Positions 1-7,506 of a DNA stretch of 22,292 bases are shown piece after piece. The stretch's first letter is position 1; every line of letters starts with the position of its first letter. The notes under the pieces were generated by a model. The model saw only the letters and a list, made by a program, of their open reading frames with translations, made no database searches and was not told where the DNA came from. Both the position numbers and the translations under genes were made by a program. The stretch is from Bacteroidota bacterium (GTDB taxonomy: Bacteria > Bacteroidota > Bacteroidia > UBA8524): assembly GCA_003531115.1 (NCBI GenBank), contig DQHT01000135.1, forward strand, positions 56,141-78,432. Reading direction: 5' to 3'.

Positions 1-338
1 CATTCCGATTTTTTTAACCATTTATTTCCGCTTTCCCGAAAGGGTAAAAAGATAGCGGATAATCGCAAAGCGACCAGTGTCCTCGAAGCAAATGCATCCC
101 CATTTGCAGAGGCCAGATCTGCGCTTGTTCCTGCTTTTTCCTCTGACTTAGCCAGCCTCACGAACAGATCATTCGTATAACGCTGCCCTTCCAGAGGCTG
201 TAAAAATCCTAACTGAAGTTGAACGCCCCGCCAGCCTATTCTTTCCGCAAATGGCCATGTGCTTATCTGCTCCTGTGCCGAAGAAACGGTGGTACTCAAC
301 AAAAAAAGGCAAAGAAAAATCCCGGATTGTCTGCGCAT
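1..338 (-). CDS. Secreted protein of unknown function, N-terminal part only (runs off left edge)
   Basis: An open frame without stops runs from an ATG at 338 to the window edge (112 codons). Residues 1-21 form a clear signal peptide: MRRQ, a hydrophobic stretch IFLCLFLLSTTV, then SSA-QEQ as a likely cleavage site, typical of Bacteroidota. The mature part begins QEQISTWPFAERIGWRGVQL and alternates hydrophobic and polar residues (for example VQLQLGF, TLVALRLSAIFL), which would suit a periplasmic or outer-membrane beta protein, but no family is recognised. It is divergent from the thioredoxin-like gene across a 105-bp spacer. I see no good TAnnTTTG box for it there. The C-terminus is outside the window, so the function cannot be judged. 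Confidence 0.7.
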   Translation of the reverse strand, partial: MRRQSGIFLCLFLLSTTVSSAQEQISTWPFAERIGWRGVQLQLGFLQPLEGQRYTNDLFVRLAKSEEKAGTSADLASANGDAFASRTLVALRLSAIFLPFRESGNKWLKKSE

Positions 339-351
339 TTGGAACTAAGAC

Positions 352-371
352 ACTATTTGTAGATAAATAGT
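352..371. repeat. Perfect inverted repeat ACTATTT-N6-AAATAGT
   Basis: Seven-bp perfect arms with a 6-bp spacer lie 14 bp upstream of the start codon of the minus-strand secreted protein. The repeat could be an operator or an mRNA leader hairpin. No regulator is identified. Confidence 0.45.
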
Positions 372-392
372 TGTCACAAATGTATTCCAATC

Positions 393-406
393 GTGACATA
401 AATCAC
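393..406. promoter_or_regulatory. Candidate CRP/FNR-family operator, GTGA-N6-TCAC
   Basis: The sequence GTGA-cataaa-TCAC matches the core half-sites and spacing known for the CRP branch of the CRP/FNR family. It ends right where the -33 region of the thioredoxin-like gene's promoter begins (407). Its centre (399.5) is about 44 bp upstream of the expected transcription start, close to a class II activator position. The GTGA arm also forms part of a second inverted repeat, TGTCAC (372-377) / GTGACA (393-398). A 14-bp motif can occur by chance, so this is a prediction only. Confidence 0.35.
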
Positions 407-436
407 TTTAGCCTTATATAAAGCGATTTATCTTTG
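407..436 (+). promoter_or_regulatory. Promoter of the thioredoxin-like gene
   Basis: TATCTTTG (429-436) matches the Bacteroidota -7 consensus TAnnTTTG exactly. A weak -33 element, TTTA (407-410, consensus TTTG), lies 18 bp upstream. Only 7 nt separate the box from the ATG at 444, so the transcript would have almost no leader. Confidence 0.6.
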
Positions 437-443
437 CTCCTGT

Positions 444-1055
444 ATGAGCATCTTCACGAAAAAATACATTCAGGATTCCCTTAGTTACGAAGAGTACCGG
501 CAAATGGGGAAAGACCTGGTACAGCAAGGTAAAACCACCGGGCCAAACCAAACAGAAAAGCTGTTCGGTTACAGCAAGCTCAACGACAAACGTATGGACA
601 GGCTGGATAAAACCCAGGAACTTCAGCCCGAAACGATCGAATTTATTAAATCCATCCGCATGCCGCAATATTGGGTGATGATCACTGAATTATGGTGTGG
701 CGATGCGGCCATCCATCTGCCTCTTATTGAAAAGATGGCGGCGCTCAATCCCCGGATCCGGCTTTGTATACTCCTGCGCGACGATAACCCGGAAATCATT
801 GATGAATACCTGACAGAAGGAACGCGTTCTATTCCCAAACTTATCCTGCTGGATGAGAACCTGGAAGAGATCGGTGTATGGGGACCAAGACCCGAGGGTG
901 CACAACAAATCCGCGACGAATGGAAAGCTGCAGGAGGCGGCGACAAAGAAGTGATGTTGGAGGCTATTCAGCGTTGGTACATTCAGGATAAAGGAATAAG
1001 CGTACAGCGTGAAGTTCTGGCCCTCCTAACGAAGAAGCAGGAAACTGCCACTTAA
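444..1055 (+). CDS. Thioredoxin-family protein with a single-cysteine WCGDA site
   Basis: This 203-residue cytoplasmic protein (no signal peptide) has a thioredoxin fold of the Thioredoxin_9 type. A helical N-terminal region of about 70 residues precedes the strand YWVMITELWCGD, where W84-C85-G86-D87-A88 occupies the position of the usual W-C-x-x-C. The cis-proline signature follows as SIPKL (P131) and then the strand LILLDE. Only the first of the two redox cysteines is present, so a normal dithiol cycle is impossible here; a monothiol or non-redox role is more likely. The protein is known from many Bacteroidota but is uncharacterised as far as I know. Its 3' end overlaps the convergent PKD gene by 30 bp, with no terminator visible between the two. 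Confidence 0.85.
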   Translation: MSIFTKKYIQDSLSYEEYRQMGKDLVQQGKTTGPNQTEKLFGYSKLNDKRMDRLDKTQELQPETIEFIKSIRMPQYWVMITELWCGDAAIHLPLIEKMAALNPRIRLCILLRDDNPEIIDEYLTEGTRSIPKLILLDENLEEIGVWGPRPEGAQQIRDEWKAAGGGDKEVMLEAIQRWYIQDKGISVQREVLALLTKKQETAT

Positions 1056-4000
1056 CATTTCAAATTGTTTGTCTACGCCTCTGTAATCGATCTTGTAGAC
1101 ATAAACACCCGCCGGTACCGGAGTTCCTCCTACCTCACCATCCCAACCCTGGGTCATATCGTCTGTTGAAAATAGTACCTGTCCCCAACGGTCATAAATA
1201 ACCATGTGGAACTCAGAGATATACATACCTTTTGGATAGAAAGTTTTGTTTTCAGACTGTCCTGCAGGTCGGAAGGCATTCGGCACAAAAATGCGCGAAA
1301 CAACGGGAGCACAGGCAATGCTTGAACGTGAACTTTTTCCTCCATCAAAAACACTACGCGCAGTAATACGGTAACAATATTCGGAACGGCCAATTACGGG
1401 GGTGATATCGTCGACCCAGCTGGTAGTCGTCCCGTCAACCGTAGCCAGGAAATCAAACTGCCCGTTTGTATAAATTTCAATATCATAATAGTCCACCCCT
1501 TCCTGCCAAAAGTCGTAGGGTGTCCAGGTAAGTAACGGCAGGTCTTCGGCATTCAAAGCCGCAGAAAGCATCATGGTCTTGCCATAATTCGAACTGTCAG
1601 AACGATAACCGCAAGTGTCCTGAACAATGGTACGGTAATAAAAGGAACGTAAACTGGCACTGTCTACTTTGTCATAGGTGCTGTTTGTAAAAGGATCAAA
1701 GCGGTCAGTGAGGGTATAGTTTATCCCGTCAGTAGAGCGTTCCAACAAATAATAACGAACCGGGGTCCTGCCCGGGCTGCTGAATGTCCATTTGATCAGA
1801 TTTCGTGAATTTCCCTCTACCGAAGCGGATAACAGTTCATTTCCCGGCACAAAGGGAATAAAATTCGGAACAGCCCCTGAACTGTCACTCCATGAGTCAG
1901 CAAACAATCCGGTTCCCTTTGCCCGGATCTTATAATAATAGCCGGTATTACACGCAATGGCTGAATCATAGGCCATGGTAGTATTTCCGTCTACCTCTTT
2001 CAATTTTACAAAACCAGAAGCCGGATCCAGCCTCCATATCTCATAGACCGTGGGTTGCCATCCCTTATACGGCGTCCATTCAAGGTAACTGGCATCATCT
2101 GCTGTAAATGCAGTGAGTTCGATATCCGTATGCGGAATCAGGTTATTGGTATCCGACATGTACCCGCATATGTTTTTGGTAATTACCCGATAGGAATATG
2201 CTGTTTTTAAGGTAGGCACTGCATCCAGATACAAAGTATCTTCGGGGTCCGTGATCTCATAGATCGTTTCAAACTTCCCGGAAGCTAAAATGCGTTGTAT
2301 GATATAGCGCTCAAAATCGATACTTTTATTGGCTTCGAACAAGGTGGAAGTCTGGAAATTCCCATCCACTGAAACCCGAAAAATATCGGATGTTTCGGGC
2401 GGGAAATTGTCGCCCACCAGTATGGAATCTCCTGAAATGATATTGGCTACACAACCATACTCGTTTGTAAATGTCAGATACGGACGGTATATGCCTTTAT
2501 TGAGATAACTATGCTTCACCACCGAATCCCCGCCATTCTGAGTACTTCCATCATCGAAATTCCAGCTTACCTGTGCGACCTTACCTACACCCTGATTATC
2601 CAATGTTAATTCGACCTCATCCGCTGCGCACGACTGGGTCTTATCCAAATGGATCTCACCTTTCGGATCCGAGAGCAGGGCTTTTAAAATAATCCCGCTG
2701 GTACAGCCAACCGATGATGTTGCACGCAGGCTGACAGGGTGTTCCATTGCCCCGTTAAAGGTAAACTCAGGATCCTTGTCGGTACTGCTGTCAGTGGCGG
2801 TAAAATGCCAGCTATAATCGACCAGAGCTCCGTATTCCTGCGTGAGATTGGTAAAAATACTTTTTGCACCAATACAGGCAGGGGCCACAGAAAAATTGGC
2901 CTTAGGGGTTGGTTCAACAAGAATCGTATCAATACCCGTTAATATGTACTGGCATCCCTTAATATCCTTAACAAAAACCGACACAGGATAGAGTCCGGCC
3001 TTCGTAAAGGTGTGAGCAAATGAAGCAGAGTCTTTTATTCCGGTACCGTCGCGCATATCCCATTGGATATCTGCATTCCCCAATGCCTGGGCACTTACAT
3101 TGACCAGAAGGGGTTCACATCCGTAATTGGTATCGATGGTATAGGTAATTTTTGTTCCATCCAATTTAATGTACGCTGTTTTATAGATGGAATCCGTACA
3201 TCCCAGGCTATCCGTAATTTTTAAAGAGACATCATAGATACCCGGTTCCGTATAAAGTCGTTTGGGATTTGATGCATTTCCCGCCGTACCATCACCCAGG
3301 GTCCATTCCCAAAGAACTACTCCATTGTATGAGTGCACAGAACTATCATAAAAACTCACCAATAAGGGAGGGCAGGCTTTAAAAGTATCTGATGCTGCGA
3401 TCCTTGCTTCTACGTTCCGCACATCAATATTCAGAACCTGGTCGACCGTATCGCTGCACCCTACCGCGTCGAATGCCACCAGGCGCACCTGGTATAAGGA
3501 GTCATTCTGATAGGTATGATAGGTTGACATGCTATCGTATTGTTCCGCGATGCCGTCGCCATACTCCCAACGGAAAAGCATCGGTTTGGGCGAGGTAGTA
3601 TCTGTCATGGAGGCTTCAAAAAATTGCAGATCTCCATCACAGGTTGCCCGTCGCTCATGAGTAAACGACACCTCAGGCCGGTAAACATTCACAGTATCAA
3701 TGGAGAAATTGCTACACCCTGCCGTGTCCGTTGCCGAGTAGCGGAAAATATAGCCGCTGTCCTGCGGCAACGATGGTTGGCTAAAATAATAACTCAGTGT
3801 ATCGCCCGACAGGGTTCTCAGCTCCAAAAATGTCCTATATGAAAAGATCGCTACCGACCTGGTGGCTATAGGCCTTTCTCCCCCGATTTGGGTAATCACA
3901 TTCGTGAGCTGGGGTGCGCAAATGGGATCAGGAGGGGTAAGTTTATTGAATTGCGGACCATAAACATGGAGGTAGTGTTTTTTTATAGTGGTATACCGGC

Positions 4001-6299
4001 AACCCAATACAATGGCCGAAAACTTAACGTCGTACCAACCTGGTTCACTCAAATAAACCTGGCAATTTCGCGTTGTGCATATTTCCGATTCTCCGATCGT
4101 CCATTCCCACCCCATGGAACCGGGGGTTTGATCAAAAAACCAAATGGCCTGTCGCGTACACCCCACCGTATCGGAGCGGAATTTTAATACATCCGAATTC
4201 TCCACGAATATGTCAGAACGAGCAGTATCATAACATCCCGTGAGGGTATCGTGAGCGATCATGTTCGCTGTAAAGGTTCCAGGCCCGTAGATATGAGATA
4301 CATCCATCGCCGAATCACTCACCAGGGAATCGCCATCGCCAAAATTCCAGACAAACTTATGGCCTCCGTACGAACGGTTTTCAAAGTAGATGGAATCATC
4401 ATTACAGCCTGCTGAAAAAGTGATGAACTTGGCGGTAGGGTCTTTTACCTCGATCAGGTTCTTTTTCACCATACTATCCGGACAACCATGATGATATGCC
4501 ACCAGCAATACGTCATAGTATTGCGAATTGGCTGAATAGATAAAATCAACAATCTCCCCTTTGAGGCGCAGGCCTGTTCCGGGGAACCATTCAAAACGAT
4601 CTGCTTTTATGGTCCCTAAATTCGTGAGACTTGTAAATTTTACCTTCAACAGCCCGCGGCAGCCCGATGTATTATCGACCATAAATTCGGCCGCCGGCTG
4701 CATACCCACAGCTACGGTATCGAAGATCGCGGAATCCACGCAACCGTCATTTGTCGTAACAATGATCCAGGGTAAAAAATAGCCGGTATCGTTATAGGTA
4801 TGATTCGGGAAACCCTGACTGGAAGTGTTTCCGTCTCCAAATTTGTACTGAATGGATGCCAGAGGAGCGTAGGAAATCGTATTGTTCGAAAAACCAACCT
4901 TCAGCGGCATACACCCTTCCAACAACGAAGGCGTATAGTCGGCCCTTGGCGGACCAATTTTGATCAATTCAGCCGAAAAAAATGAATCTATGCAGCCATT
5001 TGATCCGGTAACAATAAGTTTTACGTTAAAACGACCCGTATCCGGATAGGTTTTTGCCGGATTCTTTTGGGTTGAAGTTGTCCCGTCGCCAAAATCCCAC
5101 AGCCAGGTGGCTCCTACCGGACTGGTTGAGGTAAAATTAACAGAATGGGGCGCACGACAGGCTGTTGAGTCGTTTACATAAAAGTTGGCATTCGGACCCG
5201 GCGATACCTGTACGTGGTTGGTTTTAGTGATGGAGTCCTTACAACCGGCAGCAGTTGTTACCACCAGTTTGATCGTGTAATTTCCCTGATTTTTAAACAG
5301 TACCGAAGTATCATTGGCCGTGCTGGTAGCCACTGAACCAAAAGTCCATAAAAAAGTATTTCCCGGCAGGGAGGGGGTACTCGAATTACTAAACCCGGCC
5401 AACAGGGGCGGGCATCCCACGATATTATTGCTGTTGAACGACGCCTTTGGTATCTGTACCTGAATAAAGTTATTTTTTATCATGGTGTCTTTGCACCCCA
5501 GCGAATTCGTGACGATAAGCCTGACCGTATAGTTCCCCATGGTGGAATAGGTCAGGCTGGGTGTTTTGACCACCGAAGTGATTCCATTGCCAAAATCCCA
5601 GGCGTAGGTCACTGCTCCCGCCGCATTGGCCGCAGTGGTATTGACAAAGCTCACCGAATGGGGCAAAGTACAGCCCACCTGATTTCCCGAAACAAAATCG
5701 GCATCCGGAATCTGCCAAACAGTAACCAGATTTTTTTTCTCTTCAATATCCTGACAACCGTTAACATCCGTAACGATCAGGGTAACATTAAAAATTCCCG
5801 GATTACGGTAGGTATGGGATGTCGAAGCATTGGTATCAGAAAAAGTATTTCCGAAATCGTAGAAATAATCCGTGATCGCCCCTGAGCCGGTAGTGCTCTG
5901 GTTGGTAAAGGTTACTTTCAGATCTTCACAGCCGGTTATATTGTTTGCTGTAAAGTTCGCGTTTGGCTTGGAATAGATGGTTATATGATTCGTCTTGATG
6001 GTGGTTACAACTGAGGAACCGGGAAAAGTTGCCCTCAATGATACCGTGTAAACTCCGGCAGTGTAGTAGGTATTGCTCGGATCTTTGGTGGTGGAGGTAT
6101 TACCGTCTCCAAAATCCCAGTACCACGACATAGGTGTGGGAGAGCTCTGATCAATAAAGTTAACGGTATAAGGCGCACACCCTGTTTGAGAACTAACCAC
6201 AAAATCGCAAGTTTGGGCAAAGACCTCTCCCCTCTGGCTAAAGAATAGCACAGCGCATAGCATGATAGCTTTACGAATAAAGAGTAATCGTTCTGGCAA
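1026..6299 (-). CDS. Giant PKD-repeat protein with T9SS type B sorting domain
   Basis: This 1757-residue secreted protein has a signal peptide (MPERLLFIRK, hydrophobic AIMLCAVLFF, cleavage after VFAQ). It is followed by about 15 PKD-like units of roughly 80-95 residues, recognisable by WDFGDG-type turns and closing N/L-G-C motifs, so each unit tends to carry a paired cysteine. Units 7, 9 and 10 are degenerate (for example WTIGES for WDFGDG). Then come fibronectin III-like segments (about residues 1300-1660) and, from about 1666, the gliding-motility-associated C-terminal domain: FVPNAFRP, YDRWGQVLF, GWDG and PAGVYVYKI, ending in SFLLLR. This domain directs export through the type IX secretion system and surface attachment or release. 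The likely role is adhesin or matrix protein. I chose the TTG start at 6299 because it gives a basic n-region and lies 7 nt after a TAAATTTG box; the ATG at 6263 would leave a poor signal peptide. Confidence 0.92.
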   Translation of the reverse strand: MPERLLFIRKAIMLCAVLFFSQRGEVFAQTCDFVVSSQTGCAPYTVNFIDQSSPTPMSWYWDFGDGNTSTTKDPSNTYYTAGVYTVSLRATFPGSSVVTTIKTNHITIYSKPNANFTANNITGCEDLKVTFTNQSTTGSGAITDYFYDFGNTFSDTNASTSHTYRNPGIFNVTLIVTDVNGCQDIEEKKNLVTVWQIPDADFVSGNQVGCTLPHSVSFVNTTAANAAGAVTYAWDFGNGITSVVKTPSLTYSTMGNYTVRLIVTNSLGCKDTMIKNNFIQVQIPKASFNSNNIVGCPPLLAGFSNSSTPSLPGNTFLWTFGSVATSTANDTSVLFKNQGNYTIKLVVTTAAGCKDSITKTNHVQVSPGPNANFYVNDSTACRAPHSVNFTSTSPVGATWLWDFGDGTTSTQKNPAKTYPDTGRFNVKLIVTGSNGCIDSFFSAELIKIGPPRADYTPSLLEGCMPLKVGFSNNTISYAPLASIQYKFGDGNTSSQGFPNHTYNDTGYFLPWIIVTTNDGCVDSAIFDTVAVGMQPAAEFMVDNTSGCRGLLKVKFTSLTNLGTIKADRFEWFPGTGLRLKGEIVDFIYSANSQYYDVLLVAYHHGCPDSMVKKNLIEVKDPTAKFITFSAGCNDDSIYFENRSYGGHKFVWNFGDGDSLVSDSAMDVSHIYGPGTFTANMIAHDTLTGCYDTARSDIFVENSDVLKFRSDTVGCTRQAIWFFDQTPGSMGWEWTIGESEICTTRNCQVYLSEPGWYDVKFSAIVLGCRYTTIKKHYLHVYGPQFNKLTPPDPICAPQLTNVITQIGGERPIATRSVAIFSYRTFLELRTLSGDTLSYYFSQPSLPQDSGYIFRYSATDTAGCSNFSIDTVNVYRPEVSFTHERRATCDGDLQFFEASMTDTTSPKPMLFRWEYGDGIAEQYDSMSTYHTYQNDSLYQVRLVAFDAVGCSDTVDQVLNIDVRNVEARIAASDTFKACPPLLVSFYDSSVHSYNGVVLWEWTLGDGTAGNASNPKRLYTEPGIYDVSLKITDSLGCTDSIYKTAYIKLDGTKITYTIDTNYGCEPLLVNVSAQALGNADIQWDMRDGTGIKDSASFAHTFTKAGLYPVSVFVKDIKGCQYILTGIDTILVEPTPKANFSVAPACIGAKSIFTNLTQEYGALVDYSWHFTATDSSTDKDPEFTFNGAMEHPVSLRATSSVGCTSGIILKALLSDPKGEIHLDKTQSCAADEVELTLDNQGVGKVAQVSWNFDDGSTQNGGDSVVKHSYLNKGIYRPYLTFTNEYGCVANIISGDSILVGDNFPPETSDIFRVSVDGNFQTSTLFEANKSIDFERYIIQRILASGKFETIYEITDPEDTLYLDAVPTLKTAYSYRVITKNICGYMSDTNNLIPHTDIELTAFTADDASYLEWTPYKGWQPTVYEIWRLDPASGFVKLKEVDGNTTMAYDSAIACNTGYYYKIRAKGTGLFADSWSDSSGAVPNFIPFVPGNELLSASVEGNSRNLIKWTFSSPGRTPVRYYLLERSTDGINYTLTDRFDPFTNSTYDKVDSASLRSFYYRTIVQDTCGYRSDSSNYGKTMMLSAALNAEDLPLLTWTPYDFWQEGVDYYDIEIYTNGQFDFLATVDGTTTSWVDDITPVIGRSEYCYRITARSVFDGGKSSRSSIACAPVVSRIFVPNAFRPAGQSENKTFYPKGMYISEFHMVIYDRWGQVLFSTDDMTQGWDGEVGGTPVPAGVYVYKIDYRGVDKQFEMLSGSFLLLR

Positions 6300-6306
6300 G
6301 TTGTAT

Positions 6307-6314
6307 CAAATTTA
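6307..6314 (-). promoter_or_regulatory. -7 box (TAAATTTG) of the PKD gene
   Basis: This exact TAnnTTTG match lies 7 nt before the TTG start codon at 6299. No TTG is found at the usual 19-21 bp spacing upstream; the nearest is 15 bp away (6330-6332), inside the terminator of the preceding operon. The promoter may therefore be weak or activator-dependent. Confidence 0.45.
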
Positions 6315-6317
6315 AAG

Positions 6318-6354
6318 AAAAAAATCCCGCAATCCATGGAATGGAGCGGGATTT
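6318..6354 (-). terminator. Intrinsic terminator of the TPR-DUF4286-M48 operon
   Basis: Read on the minus strand, a perfect 9-bp stem AAATCCCGC / GCGGGATTT (6346-6354 with 6322-6330) closes a 15-nt loop that can itself pair CCAT/ATGG. It runs straight into seven T residues (6318-6324). It starts 25 nt after the stop codon of the M48 gene. The T-tract abuts the -7 box of the PKD gene, so terminator and next promoter are fused. Confidence 0.85.
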
Positions 6355-6378
6355 CATCGATAACTAAAATTATTTCTA

Positions 6379-7191
6379 TTATGGAAGCAGGTTATTTTTA
6401 AAGTTTAGATAAGCCGCATCGTAGGTGCCGGTACCTGAACAATTCAATTCTACTTTCAGCTCTTCAATGTGTTTAACACGGTTATCCGGACTCGGGTGGG
6501 TGCTGAACCATTCCAATTCGCCGTTGCCCTCACCATTGTCGATCAATTTCTGAAAGAACGCAGCTGCACCATCGGCTTTATAATCTGTTGGGCACAGGTA
6601 TTTCACCGAATATTCATCTGCTTCGGTTTCCGCATTCCGGCTGAATTTAAGGCTCGCCAGATTAGCCGCTATCTCGGCCAGGGCATTTGGGTTATTTCCC
6701 AAAGCAACACTGATGATCACGGCAAGTCCGTAATCCCGGGTCATGGCATCTGTTGAATGGCGACGGTCGGCATGTGCGATCTCGTGCCCCATAACGCCTG
6801 CCAGATGATTCTCTGCCTCGAGGTATTTTATAAGCCCGGTGTATACAAACATGTATCCTCCCGGGGTACAAAAGGCATTCAACACATTGTCGTCATGAAT
6901 AATATAGGTTTCCCAAACAAACTGGTCCTTGTAAAATACTTCACCTCCATCCAGAACTTTCGTAACAATACCCCTCAAATAGGCATACGCGGCAGGATAT
7001 TGATTCGAATCAAGAATAGGATAATCGGAAGGATTATTGAAGATCTCATTTTTTACCTGTAGGCCCAGCGCTTTGTCATCTTCAATGGTAAAAAGATTGA
7101 ACGTATTATCATCCGGATTTTTATTGCAGGATTCCACAACAAAAGGAAGTAGCGGTATCGCTAAAAACAGAATAAGTTTAAATTTTTTCAT
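6379..7191 (-). CDS. M48-family zinc metallopeptidase, lipoprotein
   Basis: This 270-residue protein has a lipoprotein-type signal sequence: MKKFKL, hydrophobic ILFLAIPLLPFVV, then ESC with Cys22 as the likely lipidated residue. The catalytic zinc motif is H136-E-I-A-H140 in GVMGHEIAHADRRH, and the third ligand is the glutamate of E188-TEAD. FSTHPSPDNRVKHIEEL near the C-terminus is the usual tail motif of periplasmic BepA/YfgC and LoiP-type M48 proteins. By family, it probably degrades or helps assemble misfolded envelope proteins. It is the last gene of a three-gene operon: its start overlaps the end of the DUF4286 gene by 14 bp, and an intrinsic terminator follows. The lipobox residue at -2 (E) is unusual, so lipidation is likely but not certain. 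Confidence 0.9.
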   Translation of the reverse strand: MKKFKLILFLAIPLLPFVVESCNKNPDDNTFNLFTIEDDKALGLQVKNEIFNNPSDYPILDSNQYPAAYAYLRGIVTKVLDGGEVFYKDQFVWETYIIHDDNVLNAFCTPGGYMFVYTGLIKYLEAENHLAGVMGHEIAHADRRHSTDAMTRDYGLAVIISVALGNNPNALAEIAANLASLKFSRNAETEADEYSVKYLCPTDYKADGAAAFFQKLIDNGEGNGELEWFSTHPSPDNRVKHIEELKVELNCSGTGTYDAAYLNFKNNLLP

Positions 7192-7501
7192 AAGTATGGT
7201 CCAATTCTAAAAGGGTACGAAAAGCTACAAATTTTCCTTCAAAATGTTTTTTTGTTTCTGCCTGAAGCGTAGCAGCATGCTCATTGAGATAATCGAGGTA
7301 ATCGTCCATGCTTTCTGCAAAATACTGGATGGCATAGGTTATTCCTGTTTCGTCTTCCTGCCGGTCAAGCAGCTTTAACATATGGTAACGAACAAACTTG
7401 CCCGTATCCATAACCATGGGTAAATGTTCTTCCTTCATCCAGTTTAACCAGGAATCATGGACATCTTCTTCAATATTGATAGTGACATTGTATACGATCA
7501 T
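7178..7501 (-). CDS. DUF4286 family protein
   Basis: This 107-residue protein is typical of DUF4286 in length and pattern. It opens MIVYNVTINIEEDVHDSWLN, followed by WMKEEHLPMVMDTGKF, a central YAIQYF strand and a C-terminal KHFEGKFVAFRTLLE. The alternation of strands and helices suggests a ferredoxin-like (dimeric alpha/beta barrel) fold; that is inference from pattern only. No signal peptide is present, so it is cytoplasmic. It sits 5 nt after the TPR gene and overlaps the M48 gene by 14 bp, which implies translational coupling. Its biochemical role is unknown, and the flanking secreted proteins give no direct hint about a cytoplasmic partner. Confidence 0.85.
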   Translation of the reverse strand: MIVYNVTINIEEDVHDSWLNWMKEEHLPMVMDTGKFVRYHMLKLLDRQEDETGITYAIQYFAESMDDYLDYLNEHAATLQAETKKHFEGKFVAFRTLLELDHTYEKI

Positions 7502-7506
7502 CGTTA

